Of a stretch of DNA of 64,000 nt, positions 48,801-63,800 are shown piece after piece (the stretch's first letter is position 1; each line of letters starts with the position of its first letter). This stretch comes from Toxotes chatareus (lineage: Eukaryota > Chordata > Actinopteri > Toxotidae), in NCBI GenBank assembly GCA_016801885.1, contig CM028894.1:7943241-8007240 (forward strand), given 5' to 3'. The translations under genes and the position numbers were made by a program. The notes beneath the pieces are model-generated. The model did not search any database. It worked only from the letters and a program-made list of their open reading frames with translations, and was not told where the DNA came from.

Positions 48801-51800
48801 CAAAAAAAGTCAAAATTTTTTCCACCTCAAATGTCATAAAAAACGTCATAGTATAGTAAACGCCATAGTATAAAAAGTTTTTTTTTCCACCTCAAATGTC
48901 ATAAAAACGTCATAGTAAGTCAAAATTTTTTTCAAAATTTTTTTCAAAATGTCATAAAAAAACGTCATAGTATAGTAAGGTATGCAAAATCGGCAAAAAA
49001 GTCAAAAATTTTTTCCACCTCAAAATGTCATAAAAAAACGTCATAGTATAGTATGGCTTTTTTTTCAAAATGTCATAAAAAAAAAAGTCGGGCAAAAAAA
49101 AATTTTTTTCCACCTCAAAATGTCATAAAAAACGTCATAGTATAGTATATGTTTTTTCGGGCAAAAAAGTCAAAAATTTTTTTTCCACCTCAAAATGTCA
49201 TAAAAAACGTCATAGTATAGTATGGCGTTTTTTTCGGCAAAAAGTCAAAATTTTTTTTCCACCTCAAAATTTCATAAAAAACGTCATAGTATAGTATGGC
49301 GTTTTTTTCGGCAAAAAAAAGTCAAAATTTTTTTCCACCTCAAAATGTCATAAAAAACGCCATAGTATAGTATGGCGTTTTTTCGGGCAAAAAAGTCAAA
49401 ATTTTTTTCCACCTCAAAATGTCATAAAAAACGCCATAGTATAGTATATTCAAATCGGGCAAAAAAGTCAAAATTTTTTTCCACCTCAAAATGTCATAAA
49501 AAACGCCATAGTATAGTATGGCGCTTTTTTTCGGGCAAAAAAGTCAAAAATTTTTTCCACCTCAAAATGTCATAAAAAACGCCATAGTATAGTATATAAG
49601 GCGTCAAAATCGGACAAAAAAAGTCAAAATTTTTTTCCACCTCAAAATGTCAAATGTCAAAAACGTCATAGTATAGCCAAAATCGGGCAAAAAAAGTCAA
49701 AATTTTTTTCCACCTCAAAATGTCATAAAAACGCCATAGTATAGTAGGCGCAAAATCACCAAAAAAAGTCAAATTTTTTTTTTCCACCTCAAAATGTCAT
49801 AAAAACGCGCCATAGTATAGTATATATGCTTTTTCAAAATCGGCAAAAAAAGTCAAATTTTTTTTTCCACCTCAAAATGTCATAAAAAACGCTATAGTAT
49901 AGTAGGCGTTTTTTTTCGGCAAAAAGTCAAAATTTTTTTTCCACCTCAAAATGTCATAAAAAAACGTCATAGTATAGTATAGTATGGTCAAAATCGGCCA
50001 AAAAAGTCAAAATTTTTTTTCCACCTCAAAATGTCATAAAAAACGTCATAGTATAGTATATATTTTTTTTCGGGGCCAAAAAAGTCAAAATTTTTTTTCC
50101 ACCTCAAAATGTCATATAAAAACGCTATAGTATAGTATGGCATTTTTTTTCGGGCAAAAAGTCAAAAATTTTTTCCACCTCAAAATGTCATAAAAACGTC
50201 ATAGTATAGTATGGCTTTTTTCCACCTCAAAAATGTCATAAAAAGTCAAAATTTTTTCAAAAACCTCAAAATGTCATAAAAAACGCCATAGTATAGTATA
50301 GGCATTTTTTTCGGCAAAAAAGTCAAAAAATTTTTTCCACCTCAAAATGTCATAAAAAAACGTCATAGTATAGTAAGGCGCCAAAATCGGGCAAAAAGTC
50401 AAAAAATTTTTTCCACCTCAAAATGTCATAAAAACGTCATAGTATAGTAGTATAGTTTTTTCGGGCAAAAAGTCAAAATTTTTTCCACCTCAAAATGTCA
50501 TAAAAAACGCTATATAGTTTAAGGCATTTTTTCAAAAAAAGTCAAAATTTTCCACCTCAAAATGTCATAAAAAACGTATAGTATAGTATGGCGTTTTTTC
50601 GGGCAAAAAAGTCAAAATTTTTTTCCACCTCAAAATGTCATAAAAAACGCCATAGTATAGTAAGGCATCAAAATCGGCAAAAAAAGTCAAAATTTTTTTT
50701 CCACCTCAAAATGTCATAAAAACGCCATAGTATAGTATGGCGTTTTTTTTCGACAAAAAGTTTTTTTTTCCACCAAAAATGTCATAAAAACGCTCATAGT
50801 ATAGTCCACCTCAAAATGTCAAAAAGTCAAAATTTTTTCCACCTCAAAATGTCATAAAAACGCCATAGTATAGTATGGCGCTTTTTTCGGGCAAAAAGTC
50901 AAAAAATTTTTTCCACCTCAAAATGTCATATAAAAACGCTATAGTATAGTATATGTTTTTTTCGGGCAAAAAAGTCAAAAATTTTTTTTCCAAAACCTCA
51001 AAATGTCAAAAAACGTCCATAGTATAGTAAATGCTTTTTCGCCATAGTATAGTAAAAAGTCAAAAAAAATTTTTTTCCACCTCAAAATGTCATCAAAAAA
51101 CGTCATAGTATAGTATGTATGTTTTTTTTTCGGGCAAAAAAAGTCAAAATTTTTTTTCCACCTCAAAATGTCATAAAAAACGCCATAGTATAGTATAGTA
51201 AGGCCAAAATCGGACAAAAAAGTCAAAAAATTTTTTTCCACCTCAAAATGTCATAAAAACGTCATAGTATAGTATGGCTTTTTTTCGGGCAAAAAGTCAA
51301 ATTTTTTTCCACCTCAAAATGTCATAAAAAACGTCATAGTATAGTATGGCTTTTTTTCGCCAAAAAAGTCAAAATTTTTTTCCACCTCAAAATGTCATAA
51401 AAAACGCCATAGTATAGTATGGCGCCAAAATCGGTCAAAAAAAGTCAAAAAAAAGTCAAAATTTTTTTCCACCTCAAAATGTCAAAAAAAAAACGTCATA
51501 ATAGTATAGTAGGTTTTTTTTTCGGAAAAAAAGTCAAATTTTTTTTTCCACCTCAAAATGTCATAAAAACGCCATAGTATAGTATGGCCAAAATCGGACA
51601 AAAAAGTCAAAATTTTTTTCCACCTCAAAATGTCATAAAAAACGTCATAGTATAGTATATGGCTTTTTTCGGCAAAAAAGTCAAAATTTTTTTCCACCTC
51701 AAAATGTCATAAAAACGTCATAGTATAGTATAGGCCAAAATCGCCAAAAAGTCAAAAATTTTTCCACCTCAAAAATGTCATAAAAAACGTCATAGTATAG

Positions 51801-54800
51801 TATGTTTTTTTTCGGCAAAAAAAGTCAAAATTTTTTTCCACCTCAAAATGTCATAAAAAACGCCATAGTATAGTATATGGCTTTTTTTCGGGCAAAAAAG
51901 TCAAATTTTTTTTTCCACCTCAAAATGTCATAAAAAACGTCATAGTATAGTATAGGCGTCAAAATCGGACAAAAAAAAGTCAAAATTTTTTTCCACCTCA
52001 AAATGTCATAAAAAACGCCATAGTATAGTATGGTTTTTCGGCAAAAAAGTCAAAATTTTTTTCCACCTCAAAATGTCAAAAGTCAAAAAAGTCAAAAATT
52101 TTTTCCACCTCAAAATGTCATAAAAACGTCATAGTATAGTAATTTTTTCGGCAAAAAAGTCAAATTTTTTTCCACAATTTCAAATGTCATAAAAACGCCA
52201 TAGTAGTAGTAAGGCAAAAAAAAAGTCAAAATTTTTTTCCACCTCAAAATGTCATAAAAACGCCATATATAGTATAGTATGCAAAATCGGCCAAAAAAGT
52301 CAAAATTTTTTTCCACCTCAAAATGTCATAAAAAACGTCATAGTATAGTAGTATGGCTTTTTTTCGGGCAAAAAAGTCAAAATTTTTTCCACCTCAAAAT
52401 GTCATAAAAAACGTCATAGTATAGTATGGCGCAAAATCGGACAAAAAAAGTCAAAATTTTCCACCTCAAAATGTCATAAAAAACGCCATAGTATAGTATA
52501 GCATTTTTTTTTCCAAAAAAAGTAAAAAACGTCATTTTTTTCCACCTCAAAATGTCATAAAAAACGTCATAGTATAGTATGTCATGCTTTTTTCATAGTA
52601 TAAAAAAGTCAAAATTTTTTTCCACCTCAAAATGTCATAAAAAACGCCATAGTATAGTATAGGCGTCAAAATCGGAAAAAAAGTCAAAATTTTTTTCCAC
52701 CTCAAAATGTCATAAAAAAAACGTCATAGTATAGTATAATTTTTTTCGGACCAAAAAAAGTCAAAATTTTTTTCCACCTCAAAATGTCATAAAAACGTCA
52801 TAGTATAGTATGCCAAAATCGGCAAAAAGTCAAATTTTTTTTCCACCTCAAAATGTCATAAAAACGCATAGTATAGTATGGCTTTTTTTTCGGGCAAAAA
52901 GTCAAAATTTTTTTTTCCACCTCAAAATGTCATAAAAACGCTATAGTATAGTATGGCCAAAATCGGCAAAAAAAGTCAAATTTTTTTTTCCACCTCAAAA
53001 TGTCATAAAAAACGTCATAGTATAGTATGCTTTTTTCGGCAAAAAAAGTCAAAAATTTTTTCCACCTCAAAATGTCATAAAAAACGTCATAGTATAGTAT
53101 GGCGTTTTTTTCGGCCAAAAAAAGTCAAAATTTTTTTCCACCTCAAAATGTCATAAAAAACGTCATAGTATAGTATGGCGTTTTTTCGGACAAAAAAAGT
53201 CAAAATTTTTTTCCACCTCAAAATGTCATAAAAACGCCATAGTATAGTATATGTCAAAATCGGGCAAAAAAGTTTTTTTTTCAAAATGTCATAAAAAACG
53301 CCAAAAAGTCAAAAAAGTTTTTTTCCACCTCAAAATGTCATAAAAACGCATAGTATATAGTATAGTATAGGCCAAAATCGGCAAAAAGTCAAAATTTTTT
53401 TTCCACTCTCAAATGTCATAAAAAACGTCATATATATAGTATGCTTTTTTCGGGCAAAAAAGTCAAAATTTTTTTCCACCTCAAAATGTCATAAAAAACG
53501 TCATAGTATAGTATGGCGCTTTTTTTTCGGCAAAAAAGTCAAAAATTTTTTTCCACCTCAAAATGTCATAAAAAACGTCATAGTATAGTATAAGGCCAAA
53601 ATCGGGCAAAAAAAGTCAAAAATTTTTTTTCCACCTCAAATGTCATAAAAAACGTCATAGTATAGTATATATGTTTTTTTCGGCAAAAAAAGTCAAAAAT
53701 TTTTTTCCACCTCAAAATGTCAAAAAAAAACGCCATAGTATAGTATAGTAAGTCAAAAATTTTTTTCAAATGTCATCGGATAGTAAAAAGTCAAAAAAGT
53801 TTTTTTCCACCTCAAAATGTCATAAAAAACGCATAGTATAGTATATGTTTTTTTCGGACAAAAAAAGTCAAAAATTTTTTTCCACCTCAAAATGTCATAA
53901 AAAACGCCATAGTATAGTAAGGCGTCAAAATCGGCCAAAAAGTCAAAATTTTTTTCCACCTCAAAATGTCATAAAAAACGTCATAGTATAGTATGTATGG
54001 CGTTTTTTTTCGGCAAAAAAGTCAAAAATTTTTTCCACCTCAAAATGTCATAAAAACGTCATAGTATAGTATAGTATGGCGTTTTTTCGGGCAAAAAAGT
54101 CAAAATTTTTTTTCCACCTCAAAATGTCAAAAACGTCATAGTATAGTATATGCTTCAAAATCGGGCAAAAAAAGTCAATTTTTTTCCACCTCAAAATGTC
54201 ATATAAAACGCCATAGTATAGTATGCAAAAATCGGCAAAAAAGTCAAAATTTTTTTCCACCTCAAAATGTCATAAAAACGCCATATAGTATAGTAAGCAA
54301 AAGTCAAAATTTTTCGGGCAAAAAAGTGTCAAAATCGACAAAAAAAAATTTTTTTCCACCTCAAAATGTCATAAAAACGCTATAGTATAGTATGGCGCTT
54401 TTTTTCGGGCAAAAAAGTCAAAATTTTTTTTCCACCTCAAAATGTCATAAAAACGCTCATAGTATAGTAGGCGTCAAAATCGGAGCAAAAAAGTCAAAAA
54501 TTTTTTCCACCTCAAAATGTCATAAAAAACGTCATAGTATAGTATATGGCCAAAATCGGGCAAAAAAGTCAAAATTTTTTTTCCACCTCAAAATGTCATA
54601 AAAAACGTCATAGTATAGTATGGCGTTTTTTTCGAGCAAAAAGTCAAAATTTTTTTCCACCTCAAAATGTCATAAAAAACGTCATAGTATAGTATAGTAT
54701 GGCCAAAATCGGACAAAAAAGTCAAAATTTTTCCACCTCAAAATGTCATAAAAACGCCATATATAGTATGTCAAAAATCGGCAAAAAAGTCAAAAAAAAA

Positions 54801-57800
54801 ATGTCATAAAAAAAGTATAGTTTTTTTTTCCTCAAAATGTCAAAATTTTTTCCACCTCAAAAATGTCATAAAAACGTCATAGTATAGTATATGTTTTTTT
54901 CGGGCAAAAAAGTCAAAATTTTTTTTCCACCTCAAAATGTCATAAAAAACGCCATAGTATAGTATGCATGTCAAAATCGGCAAAAGTCAAAATTTTTTTC
55001 CACCTCAAAATGTCATAAAAACGTCATAGTATAGTATGGCCTTTTTTTTTCGACAAAAAAGTCAAAATTTTTTTCCACCTCAAAATGTCATAAAAAACGC
55101 TCATAGTATAGTATGGCGTTTTTTTTTCGGGCAAAAAAAGTCAAATTTTTTTTTTCCACCTCAAAATGTCATAAAAAACGTCATAGTATAGTATGGGGCC
55201 AAAATCGCCAAAAAAGTCAAATTTTTTTTCCACCTCAAAATGTCATAAAAAACGTCATAGTATAGTATATGGCCAAATCGGACAAAAAAGTCAAAAATTT
55301 TTTCCACCTCAAAATGTCATAAAAACGCTATATAGTATAGTATGGCAAAAAAAGTTTTTTTTTCCACCTCAAAATGTCATAAAAAAGTCAAAATTTTTTC
55401 CACCTCAAAATGTCATAAAAAACCACCTCATAGTATAAACGCCATAGTATAGTATGTATTTTTTTCGGGCAAAAAAGTCAAAAAATTTTTCCACCTCAAA
55501 ATGTCATAAAAAACGCCATAGTATAGTATAGCATCAAAATCGGCAAAAAAGTCAAAATTTTTTCCACCTCAAAATGTCATAAAAAACGTCATAGTATAGT
55601 ATGGCGTTTCAGTAATCGGCAAAAAAGTCAAAATTTTTTTTCCACCTCAAAATGTCATAAAAACGCCATAGTATAGTATGGCCAAATCGGCAAAAAAAGT
55701 CAAAATTTTTTTTCCACCTCAAAATGTCATAAAAAACGTCATAGTATAGTATGTATGCTTTTTTTCGGACAAAAAAGTCAAAATTTTTTTCCACCTCAAA
55801 ATGTCATAAAAAACGTCATAGTATAGTATAGGCAAAATCGGGCAAAAAAAGTCAAAATTTTTTTCCACCTCAAAATGTCATAAAAACGTCATAGTATAGT
55901 ATATGCCAAAATCGGCAAAAAAGTCAAATTTTTTTTTTCCACCTCAAAATGTCATAAAAACGCGTCATAGTATAGTATAGTAAGTTTTTTTTCAAAATGT
56001 CATAAAAACGCTATAGTAAAAAAAGCAAAAAAGTCAAATTTTTTTCCACCTCAAAATGTCATAAAAAACGCTATCATAGTATAGTAGTATGCAAAATCGA
56101 CAAAAAAGTCAAAAAATTTTTTTCCACCTCAAAATGTCATCAAAAAAACGCCATAGTATAGTATGGCGTTTTTTTTCGGGAAAAAAAGTCAAAAATTTTT
56201 TTCCACCTCAAAATGTCATAAAAACGTCATAGTATAGTATGGGCTTTCAAAATCGGCAAAAAGTCAAAATTTTTTTCCACCTCAAAATGTCATAAAAAAC
56301 GTCATAGTATAGTTTTTTTTTTTCCTCAAAAAGTCAAAATTTTTTTTCCACCTCAAATGTCATAAAAACGCTATAGTATAGTATATGCTTTTTTTCGGCA
56401 AAAAAGTCAAAATTTTTTTTCCACCTCAAAATGTCATAAAAACATCATAGTATAGTATCGGCTTCAAAATCGGCAAAAAGTCAAAATTTTTTTTCCACCT
56501 CAAAATGTCATAAAAATTATAGTCATAGTATAGTATGTCATTTTCGGGCAAAAAGTCAAAATTTTCCACCTCAAAATGTCATAAAAAACGCTATAGTATA
56601 GTATATGCAAAATCGGACAAAAAGTCAAAAATTTTTTTCCACCTCAAAATGTCATAAAAACGTCATATAGTATAGTATGGGTTTTTTTTCGGCAAAAAAG
56701 TCAAAATTTTTTTCCACCTCAAAATGTCATAAAAACGCTATAGTATAGTATATATGCTTTTTTCGGCCAAAAAAGTCAAAAATTTTTTTCCACCTCAAAA
56801 TGTCATAAAAACATAGTATAGTATAGTATAGGCTTTTTTTTCGGCAAAAAAGTCAAAAATTTTTTCCACCTCAAAATGTCATAAAAAACGTCATAGTATA
56901 GTATGGCGTTTTTTTCGGCAAAAAAAGTCAAAAATTTTTTCCACCTCAAAATGTCATAAAAACGCCATAGTATAGTAGTAGGCGTTTTTTCGGAAAAAAA
57001 GTCAAAAATTTTTTTCCACCTCAAAATGTCATAAAAAACTATCATAGTATAGTATATTCAAAATCGGGAAAAAAAGTCAAATTTTTTTCCACCTCAAAAT
57101 GTCATAAAAACGTCATAGTATAGTATGTCAAAATGCAAAATTTTTTCCACCGGCAAAAAAAGTAAAAAATTTTTTCCACCTCAAAATGTCATAAAAACGT
57201 CATAGTATAGTATGGCGTTTTTTCGGGCAAAAAAGTCAAAAATTTTTTCCACCTCAAAATGTCATAAAAAACGTCATAGTATAGTATAGGCGTCAAAATC
57301 GACAAAAAGTCAAAAATTTTTTTCCACCTCAAAATGTCATAAAAAAACGTCATAGTATAGTATATGCTTTTTTCGGGCAAAAAAGTCAAAATTTTTTTTC
57401 CACCTCAAAATGTCATAAAAAACGTCATAGTATAGTATAGCGCCAAAATCGGACAAAAAGTCAAAATTTTTTTCCACCTCAAAATGTCATAAAAAACGCT
57501 CATAGTATAGTATATGTTTTTTTTTTCGGCAAAAAAAAGTCAAATTTTTTTTCCACCTCAAAATGTCATAAAAAAAAAAGTATAGTATAGTATAGTATGG
57601 CGTTTTTCGGTCAAAAAGTCAAAAAGTTTTTTCCACCTCAAAATGTCATAAAAAAACGCCATAGTATAGTATGGCATCAAAATCGGCCAAAAAAGTCAAA
57701 AAATTTTTTTTTCCACCTCAAAATGTCATAAAAAACGCCATAGTATAGTATAGCCAAAATCGGACAAAAAAGTCAAAAATTTTTTTCCACCTCAAAATGT

Positions 57801-60800
57801 CATAAAAAACGTCATAAAGTATTTTTTTCAAACCTCAAAAAATGTCAAAAAAAACGTCATAGTATAGTAAGGCATCAAAATCGGCCAAAAAAAAGTCAAA
57901 AATTTTTTTCCACCTCAAAATGTCATAAAAAACGTCATAGTATAGTATGGCGTTTTTTTCGGCCAAAAAAAGTCAAAATTTTTTTCCACCTCAAAATGTC
58001 ATAAAAAACGTCATAGTATAGTATGGTGTCAAAATCGGCCAAAAAAAGTCAAAAAATTTTTTCCACCTCAAAATGTCATAAAAAACGTCATAGTATAGTA
58101 TATGGCGTTTTTTCAAAATCGGCAAAAAAAGTCAAAAATTTTTTCCACCTCAAAATGTCATGTCAAAAAACGTCATAGTATAGTATGATGCATTTTTTTC
58201 GGGCAAAAAAGTCAAAATTTTTTCCACCTCAAAATGTCATAAAAAACGTCATAGTATAGTATGGGTTTTCAAAATCGGGCAAAAAAAGTCAAAATTTTTT
58301 TTCCACCTCAAAATGTCATAAAAAACGCTATAGTATAGTATAGGCGTTTTTTCGACAAAAAAGTCAAAATTTTTTCCACCTCAAAATGTCATAAAAACGT
58401 CATAGTATAGTATAGTATTTTCGGGTAAAAAAGCAAAAAAAATTTTTTTCCACCTCAAAATGTCATAAAAACGTCATAGTATAGTATGGCGTTTTTTTCG
58501 GGCAAAAAAAGTCAAAATTTTTTTCCACCTCAAAATGTCATAAAAACGTCATAGTATAGTATGGCAAAATCGGCAAAAAAGTCAAAATTTTTTCCACCTC
58601 AAAATGTCATAAAAAACGTCATAGTATAGTATATTTTTTCGGCAAAAAAAGTCAAAATTTTTTCCACCTCAAAATGTCATAAAAAACGTCATAGTATAGT
58701 ATATGGTTTTTTTCGGGCAAAAAAGTCAAAATTTTTTTTCCACCTCATAAAAAATGTCATCCACCTCAAAATGTCAAAAACGTCATAGGTATAGTATGGT
58801 ATGCCAAAAAAAAGTCAAATTTTTTTTTCGGCAAAAAAGTCAAAATTTTTTCCACCTCAAAATGTCATAAAAACGTCATATAGTATAGTATGGCGTTTTT
58901 TTCGGCCAAAAAAGTCAAAATTTTTTTCCACCTCAAAATGTCATAAAAAACGTCATAGTATAGTATATGGTTTTTTTCGGAAAAAAAGTCAAAAATTTTT
59001 TCCACCTCAAAATGTCATAAAAAACGCATCATAGTATAGTATGGCGTTTTTTTTTTCCAAAAAAAAGTCAAAAATTTTTTCCACCTCAAAATGTCATAAA
59101 AAACGTCATAGTATAGTATGGTAAGGTTTCAAAATGGCCAAAAAAGTCAAAATTTTTTTCCACCTCAAAATGTCATAAAAACGTCATAGTATAGTAAGGC
59201 GTTTCAAAATCGGACAAAAAAGTCAAAAATTTTTTTCCACCTCAAAATGTCATAAAAAAACGTCATAGTATAGTATGGCGTTTTTTTCGGCACAAAAAGT
59301 CAAAATTTTTTTCCACCTCAAAATGTCATAAAAACGTCATAGTATAGTATGGCTTTTTTTCGGGCAAAAAAGTCAAAAATTTTTTTCCACCTCAAAATGT
59401 CATAAAAATGTCATAAAAAACGCCATAGTATTTTTTCCACCTCAAAATGTCATAAAAAAATAGTATAGTATATGCAAAAAAAAAAGTCAAAAATTTTTTT
59501 CCACCTCAAAATGTCATAAAAACGTCATAGTATAGTAGTAATTTTTTTTCGGCAAAAAAGTCAAAAATTTTTTTCCACCTCAAAATGTCATAAAAACGTC
59601 ATAGTATAGTATGGCGTTTTTTCGGGCAAAAAAGTCAAAATTTTTTTTTCCACCTCAAAATGTCATAAAAACGTCATAGTATAGTATATATGCTTTTTTC
59701 GGGCAAAAAAGTCAAAATTTTTTTCCACCTCAAAATGTCATAAAAACGTCATAGTATAGTATAGTATGGCGTTTTTTTCGGGCAAAAAAGTCAAAAATTT
59801 TTTCCACCTCAAAATGTCATAAAAAACGTCATAGTATAGTATGGCGTTTTTTCGGACAAAAAAAGTCAAAAATTTTTTCCACCTCAAAATGTCATAAAAA
59901 ACGTCATAGTATAGTATAGTATGGCGTTTTTTTCGGCCAAAAAGTCAAATTTTTTTTCCACCTCAAAATGTCATAAAAACGTCATAGTATAGTATGGCGT
60001 CATTTTTTTTCGGACAAAAAAGTCAAAAATTTTTTTTCCACCTCAAAATGTCATAAAAAAACGTCATAGTATAGTATATGCTTTTTTCGGCAAAAAAAGT
60101 CAAAATTTTTTTCCACCTCAAAATGTCATAAAAAAACGTCATAGTATAGTGGCGTTTTTTCGACAAAAAAGTCAAAATTTTTTTCCACCTCAAAATGTCA
60201 TAAAAAACGTCATAGTATAGTATCAAAATGTCAAAATCGTCATAGTATAAAAGTCAAAAGACCAAAAAAGTTTTTTTCCACCTCAAAATGTCATAAAAAA
60301 CGTCATAGTATAGTATGGCGTTTTTTTCTGGCAAAAAGTCAAAATTTTTTTTTTCCACCTCAAAATGTCATAAAAAACGTCATAGTATAGTATAGGCGTT
60401 TTTTCGGAAAAAAAGTCAAAAATTTTTCCACCTCAAAATGTCATAAAAACGTCATAGTATATAGTATGACAAAAAAGTCAAAATTTTTTTCAAATGTCAT
60501 AAAAAAAAGTGATGTTTTTTCGGCAAAAAAGTCAAAATTTTTTCCACCTCAAAATGTCATAAAAACGTCATAGTATAGTAGGCATTTTTTTTCGGCAAAA
60601 AAAAGTCAAAAATTTTTTCCACCTCAAAATGTCATAAAAAACGTCATAGTATAGTATATGTTTTTTTCGGGCAAAAAAGTCAAAATTTTTTTCCACCTCA
60701 AATGTCATCAAAAAACGTCATAGTATAGTATATATTTTTTTCGGGCAAAAAAGTCAAATTTTTTTTCCACCTCAAAATGTCATAAAAAACGTCATAGTAT

Positions 60801-63800
60801 AGTATGGCATTTTTTTTCGGGCCAAAAAGTCAAAAAAAAATTTTTTCCACCTCAAAATGTCATAAAAACGTCATAGTATAGTATAGTATGGCGTTTTTTT
60901 CGGACAAAAAAGTCAAAATTTTTTTTCCACCTCAAAATGTCATAAAAACGTCATAGTATAGTATATGGCATTTTTTTCGACAAAAAAAGTCAAAAATTTT
61001 TTCCACCTCAAAATGTCATAAAAACGCATCATAGTATAGTATAAGCGTTTTTTCGGGCAAAAAGTCAAAGTTTTTTTTCCACCTCAAAATGTCATAAAAA
61101 ACGTCATAGTATAGTATGGCGTCAAAATCGGCCAAAAAAAGTCAAAATTTTTTTTCCACCTCAAAATGTCATAAAAAATATAGTATAGTATAGTATGGCT
61201 CAAAATCGGCAAAAAGTCAAAATTTTTTTCCACCTCAAATGTCAAAAAACGTCATAAAATAGTATAGTATAGTATGACAAAAAAAAAGTCAAATTTTTTC
61301 CACCTCAAATGTCAAAAAAACGTCATAGTATTTTTTTTTTTTCAAAAAGTCAAAATTTTTTCCAAAAATGTCATAAAAACGTCATAGTATAGTAAGGCAT
61401 CAAAATCGGACAAAAAAGTCAAAAATTTTTCCACCTCAAAATGTCATAAAAACGTCATAGTATAGTATGGCGCATTTTTTCGGGCAAAAAGTCAAAATTT
61501 TTTCCACCTCAAAACCTCAAAAATGTCATAAAAAACGTATAGTATAGTATAGTCAAAATTTTTTTCGGGCAAAAAGTCAAAAAAAAAGTCAAAATTTTTT
61601 TCCACCTCAAAATGTCATAAAAAACGTCATAGTATAGTAGTATGGCGTTCAAAATCAACAAAAAAGTCAAAATTTTTTTCCACCTCAAAATGTCATAAAA
61701 ACGTCATAGTATAGTATGGCGTTTTTTTTCGGCAAAAAAGTCAAAAATTTTTTCCACCTCAAAATGTCATAAAAAACGTCATAGTATAGTATGGCGTTTT
61801 TTCGGGCAAAAAAAAGTCAAAATTTTTTTTCCACCTCAAAATGTCATAAAAAAACGTCATAGTATAGTATAGGCGTCAAAATCGGACAAAAAAGTCAAAA
61901 TTTTTTTCCACCTCAAAATGTCATAAAAAACGTCATAGTATAGTATATGTTTTTTTCGGGCAAAAAGTCAAAATTTTTTTTCCACCTCAAAATGTCATAA
62001 AAAACGTCATAGTATAGTATGTTTTTTCGGCCAAAAAGTCAAATTTTTTTCCACCTCAAAATGTCATAAAAAACGCCATAGTATTTTTTTCCACCAAAAA
62101 AGTCAAAATTTTTTCCACCTCAAAATGTCATAAAAACGTCATAGTATAGTATAGTATGGCGTTTTTTCGGCAAAAAAGTCAAAAATTTTTTCCACCTCAA
62201 AATGTCATAAAAAAAACGTCATAGTATAGTATAGTATGGCAAAAAGTCAAAATTTTTTTCCACCTCAAAATGTCATAAAAAAAAAGTCAAAAAACAAAAA
62301 CCTCAAAATGTCATAAAAAATGTCATATAGTATAGTATAGTATGGCATTTTTTTTCGGACAAAAAGTCAAAATTTTTTTCCACCTCAAAATGTCATAAAA
62401 ACGTCATAGTATAGTAGGCGTTTTTCGGCCAAAAAGTCAAAAATTTTTTCCACCTCAAAATGTCATATAAAAACGCCATAGTATAGTATATATATGTTTT
62501 TTCAAAAAAGTCAAAATTTTTCCACCTCAAAATGTCATAAAAACGTCATAGTATAGTATGGCGTTTTTTTCGGCAAAAAAAGTCAAAATTTTTTTCCACC
62601 TCAAAATGTCATAAAAAAACGTCATAGTATAGTATGGTTTTTTCGGACAAAAAGTCAAAATTTTTTTTCCACCTCAAAATGTCATAAAAAACGCATATAG
62701 TATAGTATGGCGTTTTTTCGGACAAAAAAGTCAAAATTTTTTTCCACCTCAAAATGTCATAAAAAACGTCATAGTATAGTATATGGCGGACAAAAAGTTT
62801 TTTTTCGGACCTCAAAAAGTCATAAATTTTTTCGCCAAAAACCTCAAAAAATGTCAAAAAATGTCATCATAGTATAGTATGGCGTTTTTTTCGGGCAAAA
62901 AAAGTCAAATTTTTTTTCCACCTCAAAATGTCATAAAAAACGTCATAGTATAGTATGGCGTTTTTTTTCGGACAAAAAAGTCAAAAATTTTTTCCACCTC
63001 AAAATGTCATAAAAAAACATAGTATATAGTATAGTATATGCTTTTTTTCAAATCGGACAAAAAGTCAAAAATTTTTTTTCACACCTCAAAATGTCAAAAA
63101 AAGTATCATAGTATAGTATGGCGTCGTTTTTTTCTCAAAATGTCATAAAAAAGTCAAATAGTTTTTTTCCACCTCAAAATGTCATAAAAAACGTCATAGT
63201 ATAGTATGCTATCAAAATCGGCAAAAAGTCAAAATTTTTTTCCACCTCAAAATGTCATAAAAAAACGTCATAGTATAGTATGGCGTTTTTTTCGGCAAAA
63301 AAGTCAAAATTTTTTTCCACCTCAAAATGTCATAAAAAACGTCATAGTATAGTATGGCGTTTTTTTTTCGAGCAAAAAAGTCAAAATTTTTTTCCACCTC
63401 AAAATGTCATAAAAAACGTCATAGTATAGTATATGCTTTTTTTCGCCAAAAAAGTCAAAATTTTTTCCACCTCAAAATGTCATAAAAAACGCCATAGTAT
63501 AGTATATGGTTTTTTTCGACAAAAAAAAAGTCAAAATTTTTTTCCACCTCAAAATGTCATAAAAAACGTCATAGTATAGTATATGGTTTTTTTCGGCAAA
63601 AAAGTCAAAAAATTTTTTCCACCTCAAAATGTCATAAAAACGTATAGTAGTATAGTATGGCGTTTTTTTTCGGGCAAAAAAGTCAAAATTTTTTTTCCAC
63701 CTCAAAATGTCATAAAAAACGTCATAGTATAGTATGGCGTTTTTTTTCGGCAAAAAAGTCAAAAAATTTTTTTTCCACCTCAAAATGTCATAAAAACGTC

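Noticed and set aside
31890..63783. Dozens of 60-134 codon open frames on both strands in the satellite
   Set aside because: They are translations of the 76-bp monomer in shifting register, with the same peptides repeated and interrupted by indels. There is no start context, no splice logic and no homology.
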